A program made the position numbers and the translations under genes. Shown piece by piece: positions 22,949-35,750 of a stretch of 64,000 nt of DNA; within the stretch, counting starts at the first letter, position 1, and every line of letters starts with the position of its first letter. Location of the stretch: assembly GCF_954871325.1 (NCBI RefSeq), contig NC_088776.1:18600052-18664051 (forward strand). Direction: 5' to 3'. The stretch is from Gordionus sp. m RMFG-2023. Its lineage: Eukaryota; Nematomorpha; Gordioida; Chordodea; Parachordodidae. The notes below the pieces were generated by a model. The model was given only the letters and a program-made list of their open reading frames with translations. It was not told the origin of the DNA and did not search any database.

Positions 22949-25622
22949 TAAATGGTAATAAAATAAGGTATCAAAGATTACATCGACGATTATCAAGCTG
23001 GTTTTAGGGTCAGAGGGAATGGGGTGTTAAACAGATGCCTATACTATTCGGATTTATAGTGAAAAATTTTCACTAAATTTATTATAATGCAAAATTGACT
23101 TTAAAATATACTAATGCATTATTATATTGAAGCCATGCCTTCTCTTCGAAATTCTTTGAAAGATTTTCGGTTTATTTCAATTATACAAATTCTTGTCATG
23201 GTCGAAGTTCTTTTAGTATATTTGGAGATAATTGAATGAGGAGGAGGGTATTTAATAAGGTGATTCTTTCATCCCCCATCTCTTTCCTAAGTATTCTTAA
23301 TATCGTTTCTAATATCAAGTTTAAATTTAATTTAGAATCTGAATTTCTGGTTCAGGTGCAAATATGTTGGTAGCGATCAATTTCATAGGGAAAAACTATA
23401 GGTCTTGCAGTGGAGCGCTTGCAAAAGGGGATGCTAATTTATTATTGAAAAATTTTCGAAATTTTTTTAATTCTATTTGTACCCTCTTGTGGCTGGCCTT
23501 TGCCTCCCATTCTGCAGGGTTAGGTCTAAGAATTTAGATCTTCGACTATAGTTATTTATAATATACATATATTTCGGTAATCAAATTAAAAGAATATCTA
23601 ACTCGAATGATTTGCCATTATAACCAATGAAAAATTATTAAATACTTAATCTAAAAACCTCATTCTTTCGATTTTCTTAACGAGAATTTATAAAAATATT
23701 TTATACCATGATTTTGCATTTTACTGAATTAAAAGATAAGTGATTCAAAAAAGAACATTATTATATGGAAAAATCAATGCAGAAATGAGTTATACGACCT
23801 TAACGTATTCTATGTTTAGGTTTTGTTTTATGATGATGTGTAAGATAATATGATAATATATACAATAACAATGATAACTTATTATAAATAGATTATATAA
23901 CATTTTTTCCATATAAAATATATTGATTTTAAAAATTATAATATTAAAATGAGCTAATGCCACAAGAAAATAATATTTATTTAAACATGGCCTAAAAAAT
24001 TGGAGGCAAATTTTTAAAAAATAGGATGCTAATCCATTTAATTTTGAAAAAGGTAACGATGCCACTGAGGCACTATAGTAAATAAGGATAAAACTGAGAA
24101 ATGCTTTTTAAGTAAATCTCTTACTGATAATTGTAACAGCCTCAAAGTTATTGATCGGGTGTCAATCTCCTTATTTGGGTCTCCATTAAATAGTTTTAAT
24201 CCGATAGTAACTTAATAACTAGCGTAAATAAAACAACTTTTTTGCTTAGTCATACTGTAAAATTTTCCACCCGTAAATCTTGGTATTTGATAAGGAAATT
24301 AGAATGGCTTTCAAAAATTTTGAGGCATCTTCTTTATTATTTCGCTTCCCTTTTCTTCCTAGATTTAAAAAAAAAACTTCCTAGAAGTTATTCTTAGCAT
24401 CAACTTCTCTTAGTTTAATTGGGCAATAGTCACAATTCTGAACGCAAAAGTGGGCTTAAATTTATTCCTCTCAATTTGGTAATTTGTTAGCCTCCCTTTC
24501 ATCCCATCAATGCAAGTAGATTATTAGTAACTTGTGAAGGGAAGAGATAGTCTTTTTGAAACTGGTTGTGATGGAAAAAATATATATCTCTTTGATAGTT
24601 CACAGAATAAAGATACTTTCTCAACCTTCTTCTGGTTAATTTTAAGTGGTGGGTTATAATCCTTTCATTGAAAAAACAGCCTTTATCATATATTTGACAA
24701 ACCTGAGCAATGAACAGCTAGAGGAAGTTCAAGGTGCCATTCTTGTTTTATTGCTATCAATTAATGAGTTGGGGGTAATTTAAGATTTCACATGTATTTC
24801 CCAGATTTTCCCTAAACATCATTACCCCAATTATAACAGTTGAAAAGTCTAAAATTACAAAGTATCACTACCCATCAGATTTTTATCATCACAATAGCTA
24901 TTTATACCAATGAATCCTTTAGACTCCCTAGGGTAAACTTTTTTCAGATTTTAGACAAAAAATTTTAAATTTATGGGGATCGTGGATCAAATTTTAAAAG
25001 TTTACATTCAGTTTAAATAACTGTGTTCCGAGGCAACAATCTGAGTTTACTCAAAATTCAATGACGGCCTTCTTATTCTATCTTTTTTTAAAACATATTT
25101 ATATGTATTTTTTTATATATGTTTTTATATTGATATCGTTTTTATAGTTGTTTATTTATAATTTATTTGTTATTTTTTAAAATAAATAAATTTGACCTCA
25201 AATAAAACAAAATGTATTGGCAATTATCATAAAATTATATTTATATACATTCAAGTTAACTGCAGTGATTTCTAATATAAAGGAGGGAGGGGTATGCCTC
25301 AAAATCATTAAAATTTAATGAGAATATTGAGTAAGTAAAATGTAGTTTTGAAAACCCTATCCAGATTAAATAAATTGAGTTGGGATTAAATTTTATGGGG
25401 AAGGGAATTTGGATAACCTTATTGGATATACTTCCTTATGTTACTCCCATTCAAATTAATCACTCAATTATCTGACCTATGAAATTTAACAATTTTATAT
25501 AAATTTATTAACATATACAACTTCGTCAATCTCTTATAGAAAAGTTGAGTATACTATAATAAAATTGGTAAAAATAAAATTATGATATTTAACGGGAGGA
25601 TCTTTTTATCTATGGACTACAC
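22949..25622. other. downstream intergenic region, nothing recognised
   Basis: After the SDR stop codon the sequence is less AT-extreme than elsewhere (24100-25000 especially), with no ORF, tRNA or inverted repeat that I can support. It looks like single-copy intergenic DNA. Confidence 0.4.
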
Positions 25623-25630
25623 CTTGCTAT

Positions 25631-27356
25631 CAGGCGCGTACGCAGCGGGGGGGGCAGAAAGACAAATCCCCCCCCCCCCCCCCCCAAAAAGCCAAAAAAT
25701 GCAGATGCCGGATTATATTTTTCAAAAATATTATTGCTAATATTAATTTATATTTGTTAATATTTATTCTTATCTCATATATACATATATATATATATAT
25801 ATATATTTTATTTATCACATTCATCTACTAAGTTATTTTATCAATCAATTTCGATTTCAAGTTTTCCTTGGCGTAATTTACCTATTATTTTCAAATTTTA
25901 GTGGCGTAATATTTATCTAAATTTCTAATAAAATAATCTGAAACTCCTTGTCCAACAGGGAGAAAAAAATTGCAAGCTTGTCCAACGAGATCGAGTCTCC
26001 GCCACAGTAACAGCTATTTTGGAGTTAGAAGAGCTGATTATTAATGCTATTACTGAAATATCACAATGGCTTGAAAGAAATATTTCCTCAGAAGCAAGAA
26101 AATTATTAAATTCAATACTTATTCCAAATTTTTTTTCTCATTAGAATGTATTATTTAATTATACAACTATTTTATGTAATACTTTTAAAAACATAACATT
26201 GACTTGATTAAGAAGATGAGAATAGCGGAGAGCATTTTATTAGAACTCAAGGAAATAGAGCTAGTGTTGTTGAAGAATTTTATATTTTATATGTTATTGT
26301 TGAGTCAAAAGCAGAGCTATACGTGTTAAATATTTGTCCCCCTCGACTTGCAGCAAGCAAGCTCATCATCAAAATATTAATATAGGATCAGTAGAAGAGT
26401 ATTATAAAACAAATGTCCCCTCTCCCAACATTTTTCATATGGTGATAGAAAAAAAATATAAATATTTGTTATATTTTTATCATGAAGATGTTAAAATATC
26501 TTATGATGCCTTATTAGCTGAATAACTATGATTAAAAGATTAACTATGGTTGATACAGTCCCAAAAAATGCTATGGATGCTTTTTATTTCAAACACATTT
26601 TAGATTATACTCACAATTATTAAAATGGTTATATATATATTAGCAGCTCTTTAGTAAACTAATGAGAGAACATTCACTTTTTTAAGAAGAATAACAGAGC
26701 CTTGCAAAGGTACCATTTGCAGGACCAGGCCCAGATTTTATTTTAAAATTTTTTCCGGCCCGGGTTTTTTTTAAAAAAATTTTCAGGCCCGGCCAGGGTG
26801 TTTTTTAAAAAAAAAATTACGAGCCCGGCCCGGGTAAAAAATTAAAATACGGTCCGGCTCAGGGGCCGGGCCTGCAAGTCTGTGAAAAACATACCTCTGA
26901 AATACAACATCTGAAAGTAGATTGAATGATTTGGATCTTTTGAATATTCATAGACATTTAACGCCAAGCAAGGATTGATAATTGAAAAATTAGCTCAAAA
27001 CATACAAAATACAATTATTCCTAAGAAACTTTTTGTGTATTAATTTATATTTACAACATTTAAATTTTTTATACTTTATATATTTTAAAAGCTCAAAAAA
27101 TTCAAATTTCAATTTTGGGTCATTTAGGTGATTCATATCGTGGGTTATATTCACTTTATATTTTATGATTCACATTTAAATGCCGGTTTATATATATAAT
27201 TTTTTTAATTCACATTAGTTTAAAATTGTGTATTAGAAAAGTTATTAATCCTAATAAATTTATGCTTAGTATTTTTAATTAAAAATATTATTTCTTAAAA
27301 AAATTTATTATCCCCCCCCCCCCCCCCCCCAGACCAAATTCCTGCGTACGCGCCTG
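25631..27356 (+). mobile_element. hAT transposon with exact 8-bp TSD and long C-tracts
   Basis: Ends CAGGCGCGTACGCAG on the left and its exact complement on the right; CTTGCTAT flanks both (25623-25630, 27357-27364). Long C-tracts lie just inside both ends (25667-25685 and 27312-27330). Remnants of a ZMYM1-like hAT coding region include EEFYILYVIVESKAELYV (26273-26326) and SVEEYYKTNVPSPN (26387 on). The segment 26695-26884 is a nested GC-rich MITE. The reverse-oriented sister copy is 9129-12607. The perfect TSD and TIR show this copy moved more recently than its sister. Confidence 0.9.
26695..26884. mobile_element. GC-rich MITE inside the hAT at 25631
   Basis: Begins CAGAGCCTTGCAAAGG and ends CCGGGCCTGCAAGTCTGTG; the same insertion (longer, 348 bp) is at 9612-9959 in the sister element, flanked by the same host words (TAAGAAGAATAA on one side, ATACCT on the other). 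Sharing of the site means it was present before the host element copied itself. Confidence 0.65.
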
Positions 27357-27364
27357 CTTGCTAT

Positions 27365-28428
27365 ATATAATATATATATATATATATGGTTTTTAAAATG
27401 ATTCCCCTTGGGGGCTCAACTAAAAAAATTTATGGGGAGCTTCGTCCCCCATACCTCCCCCCCCCCAATTTGCGGGCATTTGGCCGGGTTTTATATTGAT
27501 ATATTGTATTTTATAAAATTTGTTAACTCTGAACAATTATTCTGAATTTCGTATTTTGTATATTATGCATACAAAATAAACTGGCATATAAATAATTAAA
27601 ACAATACAAGACATTTCTAAAAATAATATTTTTTAATAAAAAATCTATTTATTACAGTATAAAATATTTTCGATGGTTGATATAAAAAAATTTTGCGTCT
27701 AAAGAATTACAAGTGATAAAAAAGATTAATTAATTCATACATATGCCTCAATTGATATGGTCTTTAAAAACCACATAAGGCTATATAATTCTTAGCAACT
27801 TACATTGATAAAAGATCATGAAAGTAATATAACTTTCTGTTACCATTTTAGACAATGTTTTATAGAATGGACTAATAAGAAAAAATTTATAGGCCTTACC
27901 AAATTATCAATTCTTGAAGAAGAGAGTATAAACGACAAATCCAAATCATAAAACTATATGGTAGTTAGAGCTTCCACTTAGATGACATGATGGAAGCTAG
28001 ATAAGTAATCTAGAAAATTATTGTGAGATAATAAATTTCTAAAAGATTATCTTCCATTTATAATTACATATAAACGACTACACAGTTGACCATTATTGCA
28101 TATCTAAAATATGCAATCATATGCTCTCAACAGCTATAGTAATAATCTTAAATTACATAGTCACACAAATAATAGATGCTGGTTAATTTATAGTCATAGC
28201 CATGACACTCACGATGGTAACCTATATCAGAATTTATTATGTTAGATAAATTGATGAAACAAAAACACTAAAAATCTTTAGAAGAAATTATGCAAATATA
28301 TTGAAGCCTTGAGTTATTTACACGGCAAGGATGGCATATTAGAAATGAAACATTTTGTAACTATAAAATAAGACCCAGAGTGATATCATGAAAGCAATTA
28401 AAATTTTATATATTATTGTCGCACCATC
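27365..28428. other. intergenic, AT-rich with one GC-rich hairpin
   Basis: A TA microsatellite (27361-27388) is followed by a palindromic patch at 27432-27452 (ATGGGG, loop, CCCCCAT) and an 8-9 base C-tract. No gene or transposon end could be paired. The remainder is featureless. Confidence 0.4.
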
Positions 28429-28436
28429 TCTAGTTG

Positions 28437-30091
28437 CAGTGACGAAGCGACAAGTTCACTACTAAGGAAGCAATCAAAAAATTTTTTTTATTTTTGTCAA
28501 ACTCAAACCATAAAAACTTAAGATTTATAAATAAGTGGTATTCGTCTTTGTTTATGAGTAAGTACTGCATTATAAAAGTTATCGCTAGATTTTAAATTTT
28601 TTAATAATTTTTTTTCAATCAAAATCAAAGATAGATTCGATAATCGATTTTGGCTCATCCTGTTTCTGCAATAAGATTTGATTCTTTTTAAAGATGAAAA
28701 ACTCCATTCGGCACTTGCTGTTGTTGAAGCCAAAGTTAAGATGAATTTTCATAATTTAAAAAACTCTAAAACTTTTCATCAATGGTGCATAATAAAAATT
28801 CAAGTATTTCATTAACATTTTTTTTCCTTCTAAATTCAACATCCCGAAACACTACCTTTATTTCGGTTTCCAGCCTGTGTAAGTCGAAAAATTGATAATA
28901 AGTGTCGTTTAAATTATTTAATAAATATTTTGGGAGAATTTATTAATATCTAACAATTCGACGAATTTAATATTTTTTGGTGTAAGACACATTTTGAATA
29001 TCGCTTGATAGTCCGATAAAAACTGCACTATTTCTAAATGATGTTCAATAGTAAATTTTCTTCCGCGAGCAAATAAATTAATTCAATATAATTTCATCTA
29101 TTTACTGAATTAGATAATTCATCATCACCACAGAATACGAGCTATTGAATTCCAAGAAAACATACAGAGTTGATCAATATTTTTAATATTCCTCTATTTG
29201 ATTTGACTTTAGAATTATGCTGTTCGATTGATATTTTGCGCATCGAATCTATCATATTTTCAATACGATTTTGGCCAAATGTTTTTAATTGAATAATCGA
29301 CTGCAAATGAGCCGTTGATTCTTCATGCCGTTTAACTGTTTTTGAAAAATTATTCATATCCGAAAATTTTTTATCATTCCAAACATATTTTTCCTTTGAG
29401 AATAATAGGCATAATCAACAATATAGGGAATTAGAAAATTCACATCCAGTGAGACATTCATATTTTTCATATTTATCGATAGAAACATTACGGATGCAAG
29501 TTTTGATTTCTTTTTTTAAGTTTTGTAAAATTGGTTCTGGTCTTCCTTTTTCAATAATCAATTTTTTCGCATCAAAATTTCTTGAGCTAAATGATAATGT
29601 TAATAAATTTTCAATAATACAATTACAATTATTAAACATTAATTAAGGATTTTAAAAATGAAAAATTTTTTATTTTAAAAAAATAAGAAAAAAAATATTA
29701 TATAAAAAAATTTTTCTCTTTTATTTATTAAAAAAATAAGCATTTTTTTATTTGCTTCCCCAATGCTTATTTTTTAATGGTAAAATTACACAATACCATG
29801 GCATGATTTTCTTTTTATTTATTAAAAAAAATAGGCAATATTAAATTTGCTTCCCTCATGTATAATAGTAAATTTTTTAACGTAGTATAAATAGTAAAAA
29901 TAATGTTTTTCTTAATATAGTAAAAATTATATTAATCTTTCTAACGTTATAAAAATTATATTAATCTTTTTAACGTTATAAAAATTATATTAATCTTTTT
30001 AACGAAGTCAGTTTAGTTTATTTAGCATAGTACAAAGATTATATTAAGTTTATTTAAAAATTTTGTAAAAAAATTTCAAGGTTCGTCACTG
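28437..30091 (-). mobile_element. ZMYM1-like hAT with internally deleted transposase, exact TSD
   Basis: Ends CAGTGACGAAGC and the complement of CAGTGACGAACC; TCTAGTTG flanks both exactly (28429-28436, 30092-30099). On the minus strand an N-terminal part (29639-29142: KKLIIEKGRPEPI, CLTGCEFSNSLYC, KRHEESTAHLQSI, HNSKVKSNRGILK) matches the zinc-finger and DUF4371 start of ZMYM1-like transposases. The C-terminal dimerisation part (28733-28518: TTASAEWSFSSLKRIKSY, LSLILIEKKLL) follows after a stretch too short to hold the catalytic core. So it is a deletion derivative that would need a partner's transposase. Related fragments: 46110-46260 and 49790-50315. Confidence 0.85.
29935..30005. repeat. 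short tandem repeat (TTAACGTTATAAAAATTATA)
   Basis: Three near-identical units of about 29 bp containing AACGTTATAAAAATTATATT lie in tandem just inside the right end of the hAT at 28437-30091. Similar spaced words are in the related fragment at 49880-50040, so the array belongs to the element's subterminal region. Confidence 0.65.
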
Positions 30092-30099
30092 TCTAGTTG

Positions 30100-31019
30100 G
30101 TATATTCTATCTTAAAATAATAGTAGTTTGTAATAATATCTAAAATATATTCGTATTAAAAATTTAACTCAAAACTGTTTTTCAAAGAGAAAAAAATAGC
30201 TTTCATAAAAAGACGTAAAAAAAAAGAAGAAAAGATATCTAATTATTACATCCATTGTGGGATGAATAATAAGATGTTTAATTATAATAATATTTTTAAA
30301 TAAATAGATGGCGTATGCAAATTGTTACTTATATTTATTATCAAAAGTATTGATTAGGAAAATTTTAAAAATATTAACTGTAATATATTATATAACTGTC
30401 AAATACGTCTGCAAAAGTGGCATTTTACCTAATATTTTATAAATAATTAAATATAATAGAGGATTATAAACTATATGTCTTTTTATTTTTTGTAAATAAA
30501 TCTCTTATACTTATTTGGATTTGAACCTTGAAAATCATTTTAGAAAGAGACATACGTGATACGTGATAAAAGCATTTTCGCCCTCTGGTTGTGAATATAG
30601 AGCTACGCTAGGTTTTCCTCAAAAATCCATCAAACTGGATAGTTAATTAAGGAGAGAAAAAATGAGGAGCCCTTCACACGTTTGTGGGCAAGCCGCACGT
30701 ACTTGTACGCGCAACAGTCCGAGAACTGTTGCTTAAACGTCTATAGGCTAATAAACAAAAAGAATTGGGCAAAACAAAATCCTATACCCAAGAACTACAA
30801 AAATAATTTAATTACTTTAAGGGTGGGTGGTAGCTAATTTTAAGTTTAACATCTTTAATGTAAGCCTTAATAATTACTATCAATAATTGAGAATGTGTTC
30901 ATATCAATTGAAATTCGAATTTACTCATGAAAATAAGAAAAAGCTAATGGGTTTACTGCAAATTGTTTAAATAGGTGAAAATTCCAGTGAATAGGCAAAA
31001 ACTAGTCAGTAATAGGTTT
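30100..31019. other. intergenic with a GC-rich hairpin patch
   Basis: AT-rich, except 30655-30740, which holds several inverted words. The clearest is an 8-bp perfect stem GCAACAGT/ACTGTTGC with a 6-base loop at 30711-30732, preceded by CGTACTTGTACG. No coding. It might be a structured RNA or the 5' region of the LINE that follows; neither is shown. Confidence 0.4.
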
Positions 31020-32830
31020 ATGACTATCCAGCAACGAACACCACACAACGAAGGTTTTTTTCCAGAAAAACAAAATTCTCTATGAAGTGATAAAATAGAT
31101 TATATAGCTAAAAAGGTCTTTGATATTGATAAAGATATGAGAGAAAGGAACTATGACGCAGAAATATGAACCATCTCCGTAAGTTTTAGGAAATAGAAAA
31201 GTAATTGTTGATCAGGATTAACAAAAGGCATTATGGCTTGATTGTTATATGATAGTCTATCACTCACGGAAAAACTCTACCAACAAACATAATTACAAAC
31301 CTCGCCCCCCCCTGTCGACTGGTTTCTCCATAAATGAAATAACAAGTGGTCAAAACTAAGGGAAAACAAAGCTCCGGGGCTAGATAATATCACAGCAGAA
31401 AATCCAAAAATTGCACCTACAACAATATCTTGCTACCTATTTGCCCTCTTTCAATAAAATATGGGAGAGCGGAACTACTGCAGTGGGATGGAACAAATCC
31501 TACCTAAGTAACTACTCAAAAAAACTAAGACCACAGAAATTAAAGGGTTACTGAGCTATAACCATCACATCCTGTAGCATATAAAAAAATTTTTTTTTGG
31601 TTCACTCAAAAAACCACAAGCATATCACCTACACCGAATCTCCCCCCCCCCCCCCATAAATACATAGGTCTATACAGGCCAAAAAAATATACTGGAGCCA
31701 AAATTAGTTAAGAAAAATAATCATGCAGAAAAGTAAGTACAAACACCCTTCTACTTTACATTTGTAAATTATAGCAGAGCTATTGATAAAGTTAACCATG
31801 CAGCTTCGTTGTCAGAAAAAGGGAAGACCCCAACATCTTCCAGTTCCAGAAAACCACTAATACATGTTTGGATACTTCGAAATCAATGACGAAGAATATC
31901 CCCTACCTCCAAGGTAAAAAAGGAGTAAAACAAGGCTAAACTCTTGCCACTCCTAAATAAAAACATAAAAATAAAAACAAATAGAGAAACACTAGGAACG
32001 ACCTATGTATTATATGTAGACTCGATTATGATGTAATGTTTTAAAAAAGAAAAAGTTAAAGACTTTAAATCTAGTTAACTAGCAATAATAAAGAAAAATA
32101 ATAAAATGAATTTTTAACAGTTTTTCCCCTTATTTTTCCCAAGAAAACATGTAACCACTTCAAAAACTTATAGTTAGAACGAGGTAAATGTAATCGCAAT
32201 GTACTTAGGGAACATACTTAATAATAAAAGTAGTTGCAAAGAGGAAGAAAAATAAGAATACAAAGGCGAGTGGAAACTTTTAAACGTATATAAAAAGTAT
32301 GGAAGATAAGAGAGAAATCGGTATTTTCTAGACTGAGGGCACATCCACAATTCCTATATTAGTCTATGGAGGGGACGGACATGTTAGAGAGACCAAAGAA
32401 ACTGGGGAAGAAAAAATAAATAAATAAATAGAAATAGATGACTATAAACAAATAAATGTCTCATAAACAAAAGAGATATCTTCTACCCCAGAAACATTTC
32501 GAACTCAAAAACTATGGAAAAATGCAAAACATACCCAAAACTTACTATTAAAAAGAGCCGAAGATTAATTCTAGCCCACACAAGAAACACAAATCACAAA
32601 CTATTTCTCAAATGCCATTTATATATCTTAACTCATATAATGGGAAAAGTATAGAAGTACAACAACACCTGAGACATTGTATATGTAATGTGTGTAATTA
32701 AAAATATGGGACGGACCGACTTAAATTAGTACATTAAGTCAATAAGATAAAAAAAGTGAATGTCAGTGAAGCAAGTAATTCACAGAAAAGGTGAAAGACA
32801 AAGTCAGGACGTAAATTGAGAAATGAAGAG
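31020..32830 (+). mobile_element. decayed LINE, same family as the next, opposite strand
   Basis: Reads in broken + strand frames: KVFDIDKDMRERNYDAEI (near 31112), LRENKAPGLDNITAE (31357), FVNYSRAIDKVNHAA (31767, RT motif A), YVLYVDS (32008, YADD region) and YLGNILNNKSSCKEEE (32200). Each matches, in order, a segment of the LINE at 32871-35750. Its 3' end faces the 3' end of that element, so the two form a tail-to-tail pair. 5' truncated; endonuclease not seen. Heavily mutated. Confidence 0.75.
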
Positions 32831-32870
32831 ATTAAATAACCTGAAATCCAGAATAAAAAAATAAAAAAAA

Positions 32871-35750
32871 TTATAAGAGATTTAGGTAGTTTGATTTAAT
32901 TTTTAGTAATTTCTTTATAGATTTTTTGTTTTTATTTAGCCTTAGGAACTGTTTCAAATTTAAGTTTAGATCCATTATGTCCTTCAAGGCTCTGTAGAAC
33001 CATAATGTCTTATATTTGCAATATGTTTTCCCATTAAAGGAGTATAACCAAATAGCATCAATAACGAGGCTATTGTTACTATGGTTTCTCAAAATATAGG
33101 CAAAGAAAGTAAGACGCTTCTTTTTTAAAGACACGTGAACTTGGGTATGGTTAGACATCTTCCAAAGGTTTTCATTCGAGATAATATTAGGGTAGAAAAT
33201 TCCATTTATTATTCTTAGACATTTATTACAAATGTTTGTAATTTCCTAGTTTCGGTCTTAGTAATCTCCCATATATCACCGCCATAAAAGAGAATCGGGA
33301 TGATGGTTGAGTTGAAAATAAGGAGTCTTGTGAAAACGGATATCTCTCTAGCTTTCCACAGTTTAAAAAATTTATAAAAAGCCGCCCTAGCATTTTGTAT
33401 ATGGATTTTTAGTTCCTCTTTACAACGACCTTTATTGTCAATGGTTACACCTAGATATTTAAAGGATTTCACCACCTTAACCATCCCTAAACCACCAAAT
33501 TATTCAGAAAAGGCGCCTGAGACGAGGGAATTATCACTGTTTTATCAAAGTTTATATCCAAGCCAACCTTAAGACTAAAGGAGTTCAATATAAAGATCAA
33601 ATTTTGGATTTCTTGCAAACTTTTTGTTATCAATACTATGTCATCAGCATTACATATCACCCTATTTTCCAAGAAGCACGACTGACTGGACCATAATTCT
33701 AAGAGATTCGCAGTAGCCAGCGTATCTACTATGATTTTATTCATGAGTATATTAAACAATAGCGGGGAAAGAACACACCCTTGTTTTACCCCTTTCTTTG
33801 TTCTAAAAGATGGAGAAACCTTATCATTGATTTTTAAGGAGGCAAAAAGACTACTATAATTGTTTTAAGGTTCCTTATAATATTAGAGTCAATGCAACAT
33901 TCGGTTTCCATAGCGCATCATGGTTAACATTATCAAAAGCACGTTTAAAGTCGATAAAAATAAAGTAAAAAGGTAATTTATACTTCTCACATTTCTTCAT
34001 TATAATCTTTAATTGGTTCGTTTATATTTCTATTTGGACGGTAAGCACAAATGTATTTAGACAAAAGGTTTGGTGTAGAGGAAAGAATGCGGTTTTTTAA
34101 AAGAACCATAAAAACTTTTGATGCAATAGACGTGAGAGCGATGGCTCTATAATCCTTAAATTTAGATGGATTAGGAATTTTCGGGAAGTTGCAAAAGATA
34201 GTCCTATTCTAATCCGCCGGCATCATTCCAGTAAACCATATCTTATAACACAAAGGCAGTAAGAACCGAGAAATCGCTAAGGGAGCTGCTTTCAGATGTT
34301 CTCCTGTAATTATATCCATACCCGGAGATTTATTATTCCTAAGCTTCTTAATAGCGGCCACAATTTCAGCCAATGATAAGTTTGCGTCCAATTGTCCAAC
34401 ACTTTGACTAGTGGGTGGGATTAAGGTAGGCCTCTTTGAGTCAAAGACTCCCATATAGTGATCCAGCCAACGCCATCTGTTCGTCGGGGTCAGTAATTAA
34501 CTTATTATTATCCAGCCTTATAGTTGGAAGTGTCTTAAACACTTTGGCTTTACAAAAGTAATTTAGTTTCTTGTAGGCGTCGAAAGTTCTATTCTCCCTC
34601 ATATCCCTGTCTATCTCAAAGGCTTTTTAGCAATAAAAATCCTTCTATCTCTCCTTAGGAGTCTATGAATTGAGGTCCAGTGACCATCGCGCTCTCCTTG
34701 TAGCTTGAGTTGAGCTATCATACGAATGGTGTCATCGGATAGCCGTTCCTGTCTTGGTGAAGAATTGTTGATGTTAGGGAGATGGTTGTAGGCATCAAAC
34801 AGGTTGTTTTTGAAAGCCGCCCAACATTCTTCAACAGACTGAGACTCCGATGAGGATAAGAAAGTTACCTCCCTACCATTTAAGATTAGATCCAGCTGTA
34901 GTTTGACTGCAGAACGTTGCAGGTGTGTTGCATTCCTTTTCCAGGAAAGGTATCTAGGCTATGGTTAGAGAGAATGACGCCGAGAGTTTCCCCATAAATT
35001 TCTCACAGTAATACTAGCTCTGATTAAGTTATGATCAGAAATATAAATATTAGGCATTGCTTTTACATCAATGAACCAGCTATGAATGTTCGAGATGATA
35101 AAATCGATCTGAGATTTGGTATTATTTCTTCTGAAGGTTAGGGTGTTGGATTCGCTGTGTGAAAAGAAAGTATTTTCAATCTTGAGGTTTATACTCCTGC
35201 ACATCTCCAATATATTCCTACGGTCATCACTATTTAATTGAGTGAGAGCTGCATTTCTAATTACCCTATCTCTAATAAAGGATTCATCTTTTCTGATCCT
35301 AGTATTTAAGTCCCCAAGTATTATCAAATTACGACTCCTAGGAAGAGAGTTAACAATGTTTTCTAGGTCATCAAGGAATGGGAGCCATTCGTTTCTTCTA
35401 GGCGGGGCATAAACATTAATTAAGATTGTTTGTCTGAAGCAGGTATTCAGGTATAGCAAACCGCATCTCTACGAAATGGGCACAAATTTATCTACGTTTG
35501 CATAATCTTTTGCTGATAAAAAAAGCAACCCCCGACCAATTATTGGAAGTGGTGCCAGAACTATACATTACAAAGTTTTTAAAGGTGGCCATATTATTAT
35601 CTTTTGAGTGGGCTCCTGTATCGCGATCACATCCATTTTTTCGTCGGCCATGAGTTAGAAAAATCATTAATTTACTCATTATACCATTAATATTAAGCGA
35701 GGACATGAGAAAATTTCCTTTCAAACCACTCGGGGGCTATTCGATATCAG
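32871..35750 (-). mobile_element. LINE with endonuclease and reverse transcriptase, broken
   Basis: Minus-strand order: start of the endonuclease with SSLNINGIMSKLM (35724-35488); endonuclease core with ILINVYAPPRRNEW, LIILGDLNTRI, KSQIDFIIS and ISDHNLIRA (35459-34965); RT fingers with LRNNKSPGMDIITGEHLK (34454-34209); motif A IDFKRAFDNVNHDALW (near 33940); motif B KQGCVLSPLLFNIL (about 33790); motif C, where the usual aromatic is replaced (CNADDIVLI, about 33650); FKYLGVTIDNKG (33460) and a thumb; then a C-terminal part (33158-32871). At least five frame breaks or stops separate these. The clade is RTE-like by its endonuclease-RT layout without an ORF1; CR1-like cannot be excluded. Confidence 0.85.
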
